64,000 bases of DNA. Source: Ricinus communis. Taxonomy: Eukaryota > Streptophyta > Magnoliopsida > Malpighiales > Euphorbiaceae. The DNA lies in NCBI RefSeq assembly GCF_019578655.1, contig NC_063261.1, positions 4,906,446 through 4,970,445 on the forward strand. The letters run 5' to 3'. A model generated the notes under the pieces. That model searched no databases, had not been told where the DNA came from, and saw nothing but the letters and a program-made list of their open reading frames with translations. This document shows, in pieces, positions 46,155 to 57,808 of the stretch (position 1 is its first letter; each line of letters opens with the position of its first letter). Made by a program: the position numbers and the translations under genes.

Positions 46155-46485
46155 ACCTTCTACTTCAGGAAGTAAAGAGTTGTGATTTTCGCTTCGAGTT
46201 GTGATTTGGTAAGTTTTAACTTTTGGGTGTTGGACTGGTATGCGCTTTACTCTCTTGGATTGTTTTCACTTCGGGTTGTGCGTTGATTCTTCAGAATTTA
46301 AACTGATTCTCTACTTTCAGAAAATAGGTTGGCCAGCTTCTGCTTCGGGAAGTAAACTGATGATCTTCCACTAATTTTATTTCGGTCCCGGATGATGATA
46401 TTCCGCTTTAGGATATAAACTGATGATCCTCCACTTCAGAAGGTAAACTTGATAATCTCCACTTCGGGAAGTAAACTTGAGTGTA
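46155..46485. repeat. Degenerate repeat with CTTCGGGAAGTAAACT words
   Basis: Words of the type CTTC(G/A)GGAAGTAAA recur at about 46163, 46342, 46427 and 46460, together with GATGATCCTCCA-like neighbours. Units are uneven (about 28 bp in the tightest part). It follows the 22-bp array after about 150 bases. Confidence 0.6.
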
Positions 46486-47188
46486 GATCGAATATTTTCC
46501 TATTACAAGTTAGTGACATGTACAAGTACATAGAAATCACAACAAGTAAAGGTAGTGAAGGTGCATAATATGCATGTTATGTATGGTGTGTAATGTATTC
46601 CTAAAAATCATCTTTTAGTTTGGTCAAAGGCCCTCTTGTGCTTATCAATAAAAGATTGACACTTTAACAAGTTGGCTGTTTAAGCTTCGGTCATAGGGCG
46701 TGGAGTCTGATAGTTGATAGAAAAAGATGAAGACGACGATGCATATCAGAGACCTAAAATTCATGGTGACCAAAAGAAGCATGGGTTTAAAGATAACTCA
46801 AGCATGCAAGGATTGAATCATTTTGCCTTGGGTTATACTGATACTTATGCAATGATAGTGGTGCCTTCCCATAATCTCATTCAAATAGAAACTAAATATT
46901 TCCTTTTCTTACATTTACACCTTAACTTTTTCCTAAGCCGGCCTTCTAGGTTCTCAACTTTGCATTTTTTTTCTTTATTCTTTTTCTTTCTATTTCTTTT
47001 TTCTTATTTTTTCTTTTTATAGATTTGGTTACTCGAGTACTTGCAGTCTCTTTTGTCAATGCTTGTAGATGAATCTACTGTTTTTCAAGACTTTTCTTGA
47101 AATAAAATTTCCTAAATGAAAGCTGAAAGACTCTAGCTCTGTCGATTCATGATATCAAGATTGATGGAGAATTAAGTGCTATAACGTA
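46486..47188. other. Unclassified DNA with pyrimidine-rich run
   Basis: No domain. A long T/C-rich run lies at about 46964-47020. A polyadenylation-like AATAAA occurs at 47100-47105. A 102-codon frame at 46714-47022 ends in the T-rich run and has no recognisable similarity, so it is not annotated as a gene. Confidence 0.4.
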
Positions 47189-48849
47189 TTGGTACACCTG
47201 AGCAACAGAAGTGGGTGTCAAAGCTTTTGGGATACGATTAATGAGATTTTGTATCGACCGAGCAAACAAAACTCAATTGCTGATGCTTTGTCAAGAGTAT
47301 TGGGTAGTCCTAGTCTTCACACTCTCTTTGTTCCTCAAACAACTTTGTGGGATGCAATCAAGACAAAAGCTACCACTCACCCCTACATGGTCCGCATTGG
47401 CAAAATGGCAACTTCAAAACCTAGTGCACCATACAGCTGCCATGATGGGCTAGTTTGCTACAAAAACAGAGTTTTCATTCCTCCTAATACCACCATAGTC
47501 ACCTAATTATTACAAGAGTTTCATGATTCCCCTTATGGAGGTCATTCCGGAGCATTGAGAACTTATAAACGGCTAGCTCAACAGTTCTACTGGCCATCTA
47601 TGCACCAGAAAATTCAGCGATATGTTGCTGCATGCATTATTTGCCAAAAGAACAAGAGTGATACTCTATCCCTAGTTGGTCTTCTTCAGCCATTGCCCAT
47701 CCCTTGTCAGGTATGGGATGACATAACAGTGGACTTCATTGAAGGACTGCCCTTGTCTAATGGTAAGAGCACAATTCTTGTGGTAGTATATCGATTGAGC
47801 AAGATAACTCATTTTATGGCTTTATCGCATCCATATACTGCTAAGATGGTAGCTGAAAAGTTTGTAGACTAATCAAACTTCATGGAATGCCAAAATCTAT
47901 TATTAATGATCATGATCCCATTTTCATCAACTTATTTTAGCAAGAATTTTTCAAGTTGTCAGGCACTAAGCTTCAAATGAGCTCCTCCTATCATCCACAA
48001 ACTGACGGCCAATCGAAAGTCGTCAATCGATGTCTTGAACAATATCTACGCTGTTTTATCTCACACCAGCCATGCAAATGGAGTTCTCTCCTGTCTTGGG
48101 CCGAATTTTGGCATAATACAACCTACCACAGCTTGATTGGCATGACTCCCTTTCAAGCCCTTTATAGTAGATTGCCACCCACCATTCCTAATTATCAAGT
48201 TGGGTCTTGTTCTGTTAATAAAGTTGATCAAGCATTATTGTCTTGTGATGCAATTCTGTGTCAACTCAAATGTAATTTAAGGCAGCAATTAATCAGATGA
48301 AAATGGTGGCTGACTCAAAGTGAAGGGAGGTTGAATTTGAAGTTAAAGATCATGTATTCTTAAATTGCAACCTTATCAATAACAAACTGTATACAGGCGC
48401 CCCTTTCAAAAGTTGGCTAGCCGATTTTATATCCCATATCGTATTGAAGCTAGAATTGGTAAAGTGGCCTACGGATTAGCACTACCGGAAGGAACTCGAA
48501 TTCACCTTGTATTCCACATCTCTATGCTTAAACGGCAAGTAGGAGAGCATTCTATAACAACCCAGATTTACCTCCAATCACAGATGATGGTGCTATTCTT
48601 GTTAAACCCAAAGCTATTTTAGACACACGTTGGGTTAAGAGAGGTTCAAATTTTATTGAGGAAAATCTTATTCAGTGGAAGAATTTGTCTTCAGATGATG
48701 CTACATGGAAAAACGCCAATGAATTACGAGCAAGATTTATCAATTTCAACCTTAAGGACAAGGTTCCTTCAAAAGGGGAAGGCAATGATGGATACACGCT
48801 AAGAAGATCAAAGAGGATGCTAGTCAAGAATCGAAGATATTTGAATTGA
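47189..48849 (+). pseudogene. Chromodomain gypsy integrase, truncated
   Basis: Begins at the RNase H end (YRPSKQNSIADALSRV). The integrase follows: zinc-binding part HSGALRTYKRLAQQFYWPSM and CIICQKNK; core with TVDFIEGLPLSNGKSTILVV (first Asp), INDHDPIFIN (second) and SSYHPQTDGQSKVVNRCLEQ, where the third catalytic residue is Lys instead of Glu. Later blocks give HNTTYHSLIGMTPFQALY. After further frameshifts there is a chromodomain, ILDTRWVKRGSNFIEENLIQ with WKNLSSDDATWKN, ending RSKRMLVKNRRYLN at 48849. The chromodomain marks a chromovirus and is thought to guide integration to particular chromatin. Stops at 47504 and 48298 and a frameshift near 47870 disable it. Everything 5' of this is missing. 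Confidence 0.9.
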
Positions 48850-49093
48850 GATATCTCTGCTCTATTATTTGGATTTGTTTGAATTGGTCATGTTTTTGTT
48901 TTAAATAAATGTGGCTATTTCTTAGCCACTAGCCAGTACTTCCATTTTTATAGGAATAGTTGTTGAGTCTTTATTTATACATTCATTATTTGCAATAAAG
49001 GGGATATAAAAAAAAATCATTCAAAACAACTCACTAGTTTATTCTCACTATAAGCAGAATATTATTTCTTTTAGCTTTAACCGGGACCTATCA
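48786..49093 (+). repeat. 3' LTR of the chromodomain gypsy element
   Basis: It follows the polypurine tract AAAAGGGGAAGGCAA (48771-48785), starts TGATGGATAC and ends ACCTATCA. About 308 bp, short as in Reina-type chromoviruses. The last 64 bases of the coding region lie inside it. An AATAAA-like signal is at about 48904-48910. Confidence 0.7.
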
Positions 49094-49926
49094 GGTTGGA
49101 ATTGTTAAAAGAAGGGTTGCCATTGTTGTTTTAGCGACATCTACATCGTTCTACAGTGTGATTACTTAGGCCGTATATTTGGAAGGAGCACGACGACGTC
49201 CGTTTTGCCATGGGGGTCAGTGATTTTGAGAAAAGGTAGGTGGTGTGGGCAGCAATGGTGGCTTATATGAAAGATTGGCCATATGAGTTTCATGAACACT
49301 TTTGAGCAAAACTTCGTGAGCTAATAAATGACTATGAAGTTCAATAAAATTCACAGGTTCAAAACGAAGATTAAGAGCAGTAGTGATGCTATGATACTAA
49401 GCACCAATGTTTCTATAGATAGTAGCATTAAACTCAGTAGGGGTCATGGTACGACCGACAGCATAAAGTTCATCAAAAAGAGATTTTGCCTATAAAGATA
49501 TTGGGGGATGGTCATGTCATTTTTCTTGAGTTATTGTAACTCAATATTGAGTTGCAATTGCTTATTTTGAGAAATAGCATGAAAAGAATTTGCTAAAGAA
49601 GACCAAAAAAAATAAGAATACTCAAAACCGATTATGTAATTAAGGAAAGACTTCATCGGCTATGGATGATAGCATCTGATCCCTTTAAAACCAAGGATCA
49701 GGAATATTAATAAGAGGATTAGCAGTATTCAAAATCATCATGGGAGAGGGAGGAGTAGAACCATCAATGAAACTCATTAGGTTTTGATAATTAAGTAGAG
49801 GAATGAATTGGGTTTCCAAGCTAAGTAATTTTAATTGTTAAGTTTGATTGAGAAAGAGTGATGGGCGGAAGTTAGATTGGAAGCAATAGTATTAGGAATA
49901 GTAATTTGATTATTGTTGGCTATGAT
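49094..49926 (-). pseudogene. copia Gag remnant
   Basis: On the minus strand, from right to left: NYLAWKPNSFLYLI (family NYLLWK-x-QFLPLL), SFIDGSTPPSPMMILNTANP, RDQMLSSIADEVFP, SLFDELYAVGRTMTPTEFNA (family L-x-DELA-x-VGRPLS), and FIELHSHLLAHE, where the family has LDELHSLLLSHE. This is the Gag of a second Ty1/copia lineage, different from the one at 3100-7800. Stops and frameshifts occur between blocks. Protease and Pol are missing, lost left of about 49240, where a chromovirus LTR ends nearby. Confidence 0.82.
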
Positions 49927-50180
49927 GCTCTAATACCATGTAAATACAAGAAGGAGAGAAGAGAATGTATCATCAATTACTGAATAGTACAAATAAATAT
50001 AAGTTGTAAGAGAGTGAAGATGAATACAAAAAAATAATATTTAATGATACATAATAATCTATAATTAAAGTAGAGTACATCTATTTTCTATCCTATGACA
50101 AGTAAGAGCTATAATACATATATAAAGTGGAATAATTATGGTAAAGATCTATGTATTTTAATTTGCTACATGAGATAAAG
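49927..50180 (-). repeat. copia primer-binding site and 5' LTR
   Basis: GCTCTAATACCA (49927-49938) is, on the minus strand, TGGTATTAGAGC: the initiator tRNA-Met primer site with one change. The LTR abuts it, starting TGTAAATACAAG on the plus strand at 49939. Its outer end is uncertain; GGTCA near 50184 or CTACA near 50172 are candidates. About 240 bp. Confidence 0.7.
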
Positions 50181-51474
50181 GTCACTTTAAAAAATTAAAT
50201 TATATATAGTAATTTTTTATTCAAAACTTTTAAAATAAAATAAATTCTTAAAAAATTAAGGAAAGGATTTCTTTCACTGTGAAATGCTCTAAATAAATAA
50301 TTTCAAAAACTATATATTCGGACTCAATTTAAAAAAAAACATCTAGAGCTTGATCATATAATGATGATGATTCTTAAGTTTCTTAAAGTCCTTATCTTTG
50401 TTTAATTAATTCTTTTTTCAAATTGGATATTATTCTTTTATTAAAGAGAGAAAAATTAAATAAACTAGTTAAGACATGGCTTTAAAAAATAAAGCAGTAA
50501 TATAATACAAGCTCAGTTAAAAATAAACAATAACTCATGTTACAATATGAGATTCAGGATGTCAATCACAAAGTAATCTTTTAACATCTGTTTCAAATTT
50601 GTTATTATGTTTATTTAATGAACTAAGTCTAACATAAGAAAAATAAGTTAATTCAACCTACATAGTTATTAATTAAACTTAGAAATGCATGTATTCAAGA
50701 CCCAATGTTTCAAGCTGCCTTTTAGTCAAGGAAATAACTTGTAAAGATGATAAATTAACATGCACGATATCCTTTTCTGATACAATGGTCAAAGGTGATG
50801 GAGAATTCCAAAAGGGTTTGCATATATAGTACATACGTGCTTCAGTTTGAAGCAATTCTAACCTAATAAATCTTCCAAGCTAATATATTTCTGAATTATT
50901 TCTATACTTCTTGAACATGTCATGCTCTTTCTATTCCTTTTACAACATGTATAACATTGATATCAAAAAGAAATACAATAAAGAAGGTCTCCAGATATTG
51001 AAGATGGAAGTGGATATTGGACATGAGTAGAGAGCAAACAAAGAATTATAACTTTAATTCTCAATGACTCCATTTATAATATTATTAATAGACAAAATCA
51101 ATTATTTAATAATATATATTATTATTTATTAATTGTTATATTTATATGAATTAATTTTTATTTATAAATAGTTATTAATAATAAATAATTCAACTAGTAT
51201 AAATAAATGTTTAATAAATAATAATAGATGATAATATTCTATTCAGTTTATCTGTATAATTCAGTTTGTATATAGATAACGTAATAGATTAAATTTAATT
51301 GAGAATTTCTTTACAAAAGTAATACCACAAACATGTCTATGGAATACCTGAAAGACTATGGAATACCTGAAAGACTAAATTGACATAAAAAGAATGAAAT
51401 GTGGACTAATCCAAAGGAGAAAAAGAATTGTTTCATTACTAAGAAAACTATAGATATGATGGCGGCGTTGTGCG
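50181..51474. other. AT-rich intergenic DNA upstream of the host gene
   Basis: No coding frame. Very AT-rich stretches (50430-50500, 51080-51230) with a GGAATACCTGAAAGACTA direct duplication at about 51340-51378. This is the distal promoter region of the HSP20-like gene. No clear heat-shock element (alternating GAA/TTC) was seen. Confidence 0.6.
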
Positions 51475-51483
51475 TATATAAAT
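51475..51483 (+). promoter_or_regulatory. TATA box of the RTM2-like gene
   Basis: TATATAAAT lies 92 bases before the chosen ATG. That spacing would give a leader of about 60 bases, normal for plants. Confidence 0.65.
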
Positions 51484-51574
51484 TATACATGCATATATGC
51501 TAATTAACATATCATCCAAACATACAGTTTCATTCTATAATTGCAAGAGGAAAATTAAGAGAGAAATAAAAGAA

Positions 51575-51689
51575 ATGGCAACAAGAACAGGAACTGGGAG
51601 ATCAGCTGCTATCCAATATGAGGATTTTCAGCCTAAAATCGAATGGAAGGAAGAAGAAGGGGCCATTTTATTGCTCTTACATCTTCCTG
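51575..51689 (+). CDS. RTM2-like HSP20 protein, exon 1
   Basis: The ATG at 51575 is chosen because it begins MATRTGTGRSAAIQYEDFQP, the usual start of this family; an upstream in-frame ATG at 51497 is only 14 bases downstream of the TATA box and so probably lies outside the mRNA. The exon encodes residues 1-38 plus one base, ending WKEEEGAILLLLHLP, the first strand of the alpha-crystallin domain. It ends at CCTG before the donor GTCAGC. The intron is 51690-53304 (1615 bp, AT-rich, acceptor TTTCTGCAG). The intron position, after the first beta strand, agrees with the reading frame: joining restores HLPDYKKEQLKI. Confidence 0.9.
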
Positions 51690-53304
51690 GTCAGCTTATA
51701 ACTTAGCTTTTCTCTTTTCTTTTTCGTTTATTCATTAGTATAATCAGTTGTACACAGATTGCACGAAAATCTCTAGAAAAATAACACTTCTATGTCGAAT
51801 ATTCAGGCACAAACTCTTTAGAAATTTTTAGAAACGTTTCAATAACTATAAAAAGGTTTTCAATTGTCTTTTTTTTTCTTGAAACTATTAATAAACTTTT
51901 AAAAACCTCGAGACACTTCCAAAATAGCAAAATAAATAGCTAAAAAAATTGAAATGAGGTTTAATTATTTTTTAGAAAGTTATAAATTTAAAATAAAAAA
52001 TAAAAATGTAAGTATTTCTTAGTTTTATATTTATTTTACTTTACAAAAGTAAATCTTTTTAATTCTGTGTCCTAGTTTATAATAAATAATTATTTATTTA
52101 TTTTTTAATTGTATCAATAGATATTATAATGATTATCAACCGTGTTACTTTATTAGTATAACATCATTAAATCTAATTCTTGTGTTATATCTTATATTTA
52201 TAACATAAAACAATATTTCTCTAATGTTTTGTGTCTTACCTCCTAAAATTTTAATGTTCTATAGTGATTTTTATATATTTTTAATAATTATTTTAATACT
52301 TATGCCTTTTAACTCCGTTAGACTAGTACGTCTTTAAATTAGAAATAGCCGTGAAATATAAATAAAATATCTAATATATATCCTTAATGGATTAAATATT
52401 TTAATATCTTTGAGTTTTACTAAATTATAATTGTGGGTTCCTCAATAACTAATTTTAATATCTCTTTTATTTTATTATATTTTTCAATTAAAAATAAATA
52501 TTAAATAAAATTAAAATATCAATTTACCATCACTATTATTATTATATTAGTATCTCCCATGGTAGGTAACTCCAACCTAATTTGTATATACAATTCTTGT
52601 ACAATTTATTTATATATTAAGAGAATATAATTAAATTAAAACTTTTTTGACTTAACTTAATATTAATTAGCTTGATTAATTATAAAAAATATTATCTTAT
52701 AAATGTTATCATATAATTTTATATAAAATATTTTCTTTAGTTGAAGTATTATAGTGTAAATCTTGATTTCTTTAAATTTTCAATAATTTGTAACTTTAAT
52801 TTTTAAGTGTTGAAGTATCTAAATTTTAAAATATAAATTTAAGCTAATTATTTTAATATTTCTGAAAAAAATATTAAAATTAATTATTAAAAACAGAGAA
52901 ACCTATTAATACAATTTGATAAAACTCAGGAATATTAAAATATCTATATTTATTATAGTAGAACTGGTATTATAAGTAAAAATAATGGTTGACTAACGGA
53001 AAAAATCTGACAAAAGAATGTGCTAGTTAATTTTATTAATAGTAGAAATGTTAAGATTAATTTTTAAAAATAAAGAAACTTGCTAGTATAATATGAAAAA
53101 AACTGGACGTTGAAATATTTAACCTTTTTAAAAATATTATTCCCATACCTACTGTGTCATGTCCTCCTTTTGCTTTCCATTTCCATAAAAAAATTTCAAC
53201 TTAGGTTATATGTATATTTCCTATTAAAATACTAAGGTTTTGCATATACCAGTTGTTGCATTAGCATTTTTTTGGTATAAATTTAACTAATATTCTTTCT
53301 GCAG

Positions 53305-54107
53305 ATTACAAGAAGGAGCAATTGAAGATAACATATGTGAATACGACCCGTGTGATTACAATTCTTGGAGAGAGACCAATTACTGATAATAAATGGAGCA
53401 GACTCGACAAATCATTTTCTGTTCCACTAAACTGTCATGTGAACAAGATTCAAGCCAAGTTCCAGAATGGGATTCTAACCATTACAATGCCTAAAATCAC
53501 CATTACACAACCTTCTAGCCCTTCAAAACCTGCTCCAGCAAGTAGTGTTCAAGACAGAGATGAGAAGAAAGGGACTCCTCAAGTGCCTCCAGAAGCCAAA
53601 GCTGAACAGAAGGCACAAAAGGGTACAGAAGAAACTGGGCCTAAGCAAAACCAAACAGATGGAAAGAAAATGGAAGCAGCTCTTAATCCTAAGGAACCAT
53701 TAAATGATACAGTGAAGCAAAAAGATGAAAAGGGTGATGATCAAAAGAGCAATGGGAAGAAAGAGATGAGTGGGAAAGAGGATAATAGCAAGAAAAGAAA
53801 AGAATCCATGTTAGCTGAAAGTGAGGATACTAACAAGAAAAGAAAAGAAGCAGCTGCAGGTGGCACTATAAGGAGTGGTGTAGAGAACCAAAAGGAAGAT
53901 AAATTCGATGGTGCAAGTGAAGAATTGTTTGGTGAGAAGATGAAGAATGTGGCTGCTGCTGCAAAGGAGAAAGTGAAGGGATTGGCCATGGAGCTGAGTC
54001 AAGAGAGGCAAGCACTAGCGAATATAGGTGTAGCAGTTCTAGTGATTGCAGCCCTTGGGGCTTACATCTCTTATAGATATGGACCATCTGGAAATTCCAA
54101 GGACTAG
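53305..54107 (+). CDS. RTM2-like HSP20 protein, exon 2
   Basis: The spliced product has 305 residues. Residues about 20-105 form an alpha-crystallin domain (DYKKEQLKITYV, ITILGERPI, SFSVPLNCHVNKIQAKFQNG, ILTITMPK). Residues about 110-265 are a charged, Lys/Glu-rich, probably disordered region with several basic patches. Residues 279-295 (IGVAVLVIAALGAYISY) are one membrane segment close to the C terminus. Small HSP domain plus C-terminal anchor is the layout of Arabidopsis RTM2, which limits long-distance potyvirus movement in phloem. RTM2 relatives are not generally heat-induced. Whether this copy acts in resistance is unknown; many family members are annotated simply as HSP20-like. The frame is intact with no stops. 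It is the only ordinary gene in the window. An AATAAA at 54210-54215 may be its polyadenylation signal. Confidence 0.9.
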
Positions 54108-54215
54108 CCTAATTATATACCTTTTCCTTAGAAAAAGAAACTCCCTAATAATTGTATAATGAACAGTAACAACCTTCTGATTCTGTTGCAAAAAATAACA
54201 ATTACGTACAATAAA

Positions 54216-54885
54216 TAAGTGCTACCATATATATCTAGCAAATTTTATGAGAAATTAATTATAAATTTTATTTTCTCAAAGATAATTTTAAATCTAAATA
54301 TTGTTATTATTATTTTTCATGTTACTAAAAGAAAGTACAAGTATATTTATTATCGCGCAATTGTAAATAAATATTTAAATATGTGAATTAATTCTTAAAA
54401 GAAAACAGAATTTTCACATTGATGATTTATCTCTCAAATTTTTTGAAAATATCTTTCAGATTTATGTGAACATGCTGAAAGATCAAAAGGAGGAATAGAA
54501 TATAACAAACAAGAACTAATGACCAGAAGTTCAGATTTTCTAGTATTTTGCACTTTAAATTGATTTTAGCTTTTTAAGCCTTTATAGTCTACTCCAAATT
54601 GAATTACTAACAGAAATTGTATTTAAATGGCCAAAATTAAATTAGTAATAATAAATTTCAATAACTTCTGTCTTCCCCACCTGTCCCTTCCTTTTTTTTT
54701 TTTTTTAGCAAACCTCCCCTTTCTTTGTCAAAATGAAAAGTTGAAAAATAGCCCTTATTATTCAAAAATTCTCCAACTTTGTACATTTTTAAAAACAATT
54801 AACCGGGTCATCTGTATTTTAAATTCACTTCTCCAAGTTTTTCAGAAAAGGCATAATTTTTCATTTTTATTTTTAAATGATATAA
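54216..54885. other. AT-rich spacer 3' of the host gene
   Basis: No gene. A poly-T run lies at about 54693-54708. A 122-codon T-rich frame at 54627-54995 runs into the MITE and is not a credible protein. Confidence 0.55.
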
Positions 54886-55411
54886 GGGTAAAGTTCAAAA
54901 AACAATCATGTTGTCTGGCGCTTTTACATTTGAGGGATAGAGATATTTTTATATCAAATGAACAATATGTGTTTCATTTTTTTAGCATTTTTTAGGTACA
55001 TTCAATGTCTCATTTTTAGATTGTAAATATTAATAGAAATATAAATATATAATAAAATAAGTATATTTAATTAATTTACCATCGAATTAGATATTTTATA
55101 ATCATAAAAAATTATTAAAAATATATATTTTTTAATTTTAATCAAATTTAAGCAATAAATTCTTAATATAATTTTTTAAATATATTTATGAATTCTTTGA
55201 TGCATTGTTAGATGTCATATTGCTTATAAAATCATAATTTTTAATAGTACATATTAAATACATGTAAAATTATATAAAAAATAATAAAAATATAAATGTG
55301 TACCTAAAAAATACTAAGAAAATAAAACATGTGTACTCCTTTAATAAAAAATATTTCCATCCGTTAAGTGAAAAAGCATCAAACCACAAGGTAGTTTTTT
55401 GAACTTTACCC
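54886..55411. mobile_element. MITE with terminal inverted repeats
   Basis: 526 bp, AT-rich, noncoding. The left end GGGTAAAGTTCAAAAAAC and the right end GTTTTTTGAACTTTACCC-type sequence are inverted copies, with the match continuing at lower identity for about 40 bases (CTTGTGGTTTG against CATGTTGTCTGG, then GCTTTT). No clear target duplication was found, so the superfamily stays open. Confidence 0.75.
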
Positions 55412-55413
55412 AT

Positions 55414-56309
55414 TGATGCAATCCCAAAGCCCAAAGAGCCAAGTAGCCAACTAAATCAAGGATATCAACTTCCAAACCCAAATGATCCATTATTCATCAA
55501 GGAAGACCCAATTGCAAGAGCTAGATCAAAGAGAACGAATGAGGCCTTAAATGGTCTTATTCAAGATATTTGAGCCAAGCCTTCTAAGCCACATGAAGAG
55601 TTAGAGTTAATCAAGCCTAATCTTATTATTAACCTAATTCAACATGTTGAGCCATGAATCTTAAGTTTTGGACAAAATTTTATTCAAAAAAACAAGGGAA
55701 GGCCGAATTCTTAAAAAGGAAACGAGGAAATAAGCTTAAAGAGGAAACAAGAAGGCGCATGCTTGTGAGCTTGATCTAGGCGCCTAATTTTGTTTAGGAA
55801 ACAAGGGCAGCCACCCCGTGTAGTTATTTAGAAATATTATATGTTAATTTAGTACATTCTTTCTATGTTATAGATTGCCTAAATCATTCTAGTTACTTAT
55901 TTTATTTAGGAAACTTCTAATTTAGTTTTTGATTTTTATTTTCCAATTCTAATTTCTCCCTAAACGTGTAAAGGAAGTTAAGATTGTATCTTTGGCTATT
56001 TAAATACACTATAGCCGAATTGTTCAAAGTCAATGAATATTTTTATTATTGATTCCATTAAGAGAATTCAATTCTCTGTTCTTCTAAGAACTTGTAAACT
56101 TTTCGAGACTTGTCCTTGTGGCATTTTTTGAGACTTATCCCTCACCTTCTTTCTAATCTTGATTGTGGCGTATAAAACCTTTGCTATACCAAGGTTCACA
56201 CATCTAGTAGAGTTTTGGGTCGAGGTCTTTATTTGTGAAACTGACCTTAGATGTGCTTGGCAACAATCTTGCAACGTGTTTCTTGCAAATCCTTACAAGA
56301 ATCACATTA
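55414..56309 (+). repeat. 5' LTR of a gypsy element related to the young one
   Basis: It starts TGATGCAA like the LTR at 14289 and carries the end of a pol gene (KEDPIARARSKRTNEALNGL, stop near 55573) in its first 160 bases, as that LTR does. A TATA-like TATTTAAATAC lies at 55997-56007. It ends CACATTA, followed at 56312 by TGGTATCAAAGT, a decayed initiator tRNA-Met site. Overall sequence identity with 14289-15220 is low, so it is a cousin family. Confidence 0.78.
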
Positions 56310-57016
56310 TTTGGTATCAAAGTTTAGGCTCTAAATCAATTTCTAATAATCCTTTATTATTTTCATTATTGCTTTGTTATTTTTCTATACTAAAACTTCA
56401 AGTTCTTCTTTAAAACCCCAAATTCCTAAACCTAGCCGCCATCTTTGTCCACTTTGCTCAATTCAAAATTTTTACCTTTAAACTTGTAATTTTTGTTTCT
56501 TTTGGTTAAGCTTTGCTATTTCAATTTCAATTAGTTGATAAAAAAAGATCCGAAAAAAGAAAAGAAAAAAGCAAAAGAAAAAAAAAAGAGAGAAAAAAAA
56601 AAGAAAAGAGTAAAAAAAAGGAAGGCTTGGATCAATAAGAGAAAAAAATTGCAATTCTCTTGCTCTCATTCAATTGTGTGTTTTAATGCATTATTTAAAA
56701 AAATTGAGTTGTTTTAATAGTTCTTTTATTTCTACCATACTTTATCACCCTTACACTAAATTTAATACCCTCTTACCTTCAACCATTTTCTTTGAAAAAA
56801 AAAACCCTTTCTTGAAAATGCACCACTTTAAAGTGGTAAAAGGCAAGAGTGTGTGAGCCTAAAAGAGGGTAAAAGCCAAATTGTGCGAAAACACGAGAGT
56901 CTGACCTTCTTAAGTGCAAACACATAAGGAAGAGTGTGAGGAACAACAATATCTTTGTTTTTATAGATTTACATAATGTCTAAAAGTAAAAATAAAGAAA
57001 TCACGGGGGAGGAGCT
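56310..57016 (+). other. Leader and Gag start of that gypsy element, cut off
   Basis: About 660 bases of leader with a purine-rich low-complexity run (56538-56625). An ATG at 56976 opens MSKSKNKEITGEE, after which the 1.1-kb repeat (57017) interrupts. The rest of the element is not seen in the window. Confidence 0.55.
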
Positions 57017-57808
57017 TGTTGTCCCTTGGAACCAAGAAAGAGGGTTGAATTGGTGACCTCAAATTACGGAAGTTAATAGTTTTAGGTAAAACACAAGGGT
57101 TTAAGAAAGATTAAGAACAATTTAAAGAAAGTAAGGGTTAGAGAAGATGACACAAATATTTATAGCGGTTCGGGAACAATCATCCCTATATCCACTCCTC
57201 AATATCACACTTGAATATTCCATTATAATCTATAAAATTGCAAACTTTGGGTTTTAAAAATTCACCTAACAACTTGGTGTTTTCAAGGCTCACATTAAAC
57301 CTCTTCTCTTAGTGAACCAATCTCTCACTAAGTCCCTTAACCCTTCAGTATTACTGGTTAATCAACAATCAATTTCTTATATTTTTAATACCTAGGCTCA
57401 CACCACAACCCCTTAAAGTTTTAGTTAAAAAAAGACTTTCAACTTAATACACTTTACAAAGAAAGAAATTGAGTGTAGAAAGTTGAGAAATGATATTGTA
57501 AGAGTTTTGGTACATCTAAATCACGCACTTGCTTGTAGAGTCTTTCATTGGGGTATTTATACACATACCAACCCTTGGAGATGTTACAATAGGTCCAAAA
57601 CTCATTAATTGCAAGATTGATGACTTGGTAAAAAATTATCTAAAGTTCTTAAAAGTGCCCCCGCGATTTCTAAGAGCGTTCACGCTTTCTAAAAAGAGAC
57701 GTTGGGGCTCTAACGGCTCCAGCTACATGGCATTAATGGGATGGCTGATATCTCAACAGTTACTGACACCACATTAATTGCGAAAACCACCCCTAACTAC
57801 AATAGAAC
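57017..57808. repeat. 1.1-kb dispersed repeat, copy 2, left part
   Basis: Starts TGTTGTCCCTTGGAACC and follows copy 1 (20950-22063) base for base with divergence to about 57795 (CAGTTACTGACACC, CATTAATTGCGAAAACCACC). About 16 extra bases before 57809 have no match in copy 1. Confidence 0.8.

Noticed and set aside
46714..47022. 102-codon frame before the chromodomain element
   Set aside because: The second half is translation of a pyrimidine-rich run and the first half has no recognisable motif.
50181..51474. Heat-shock elements upstream of the HSP20-like gene
   Set aside because: I found no run of three alternating GAA/TTC modules near the TATA box, and RTM2-type genes are not expected to be heat-induced.
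54627..54995. 122-codon frame downstream of the host gene
   Set aside because: T-rich low-complexity translation that runs across a MITE boundary; no start context or similarity.
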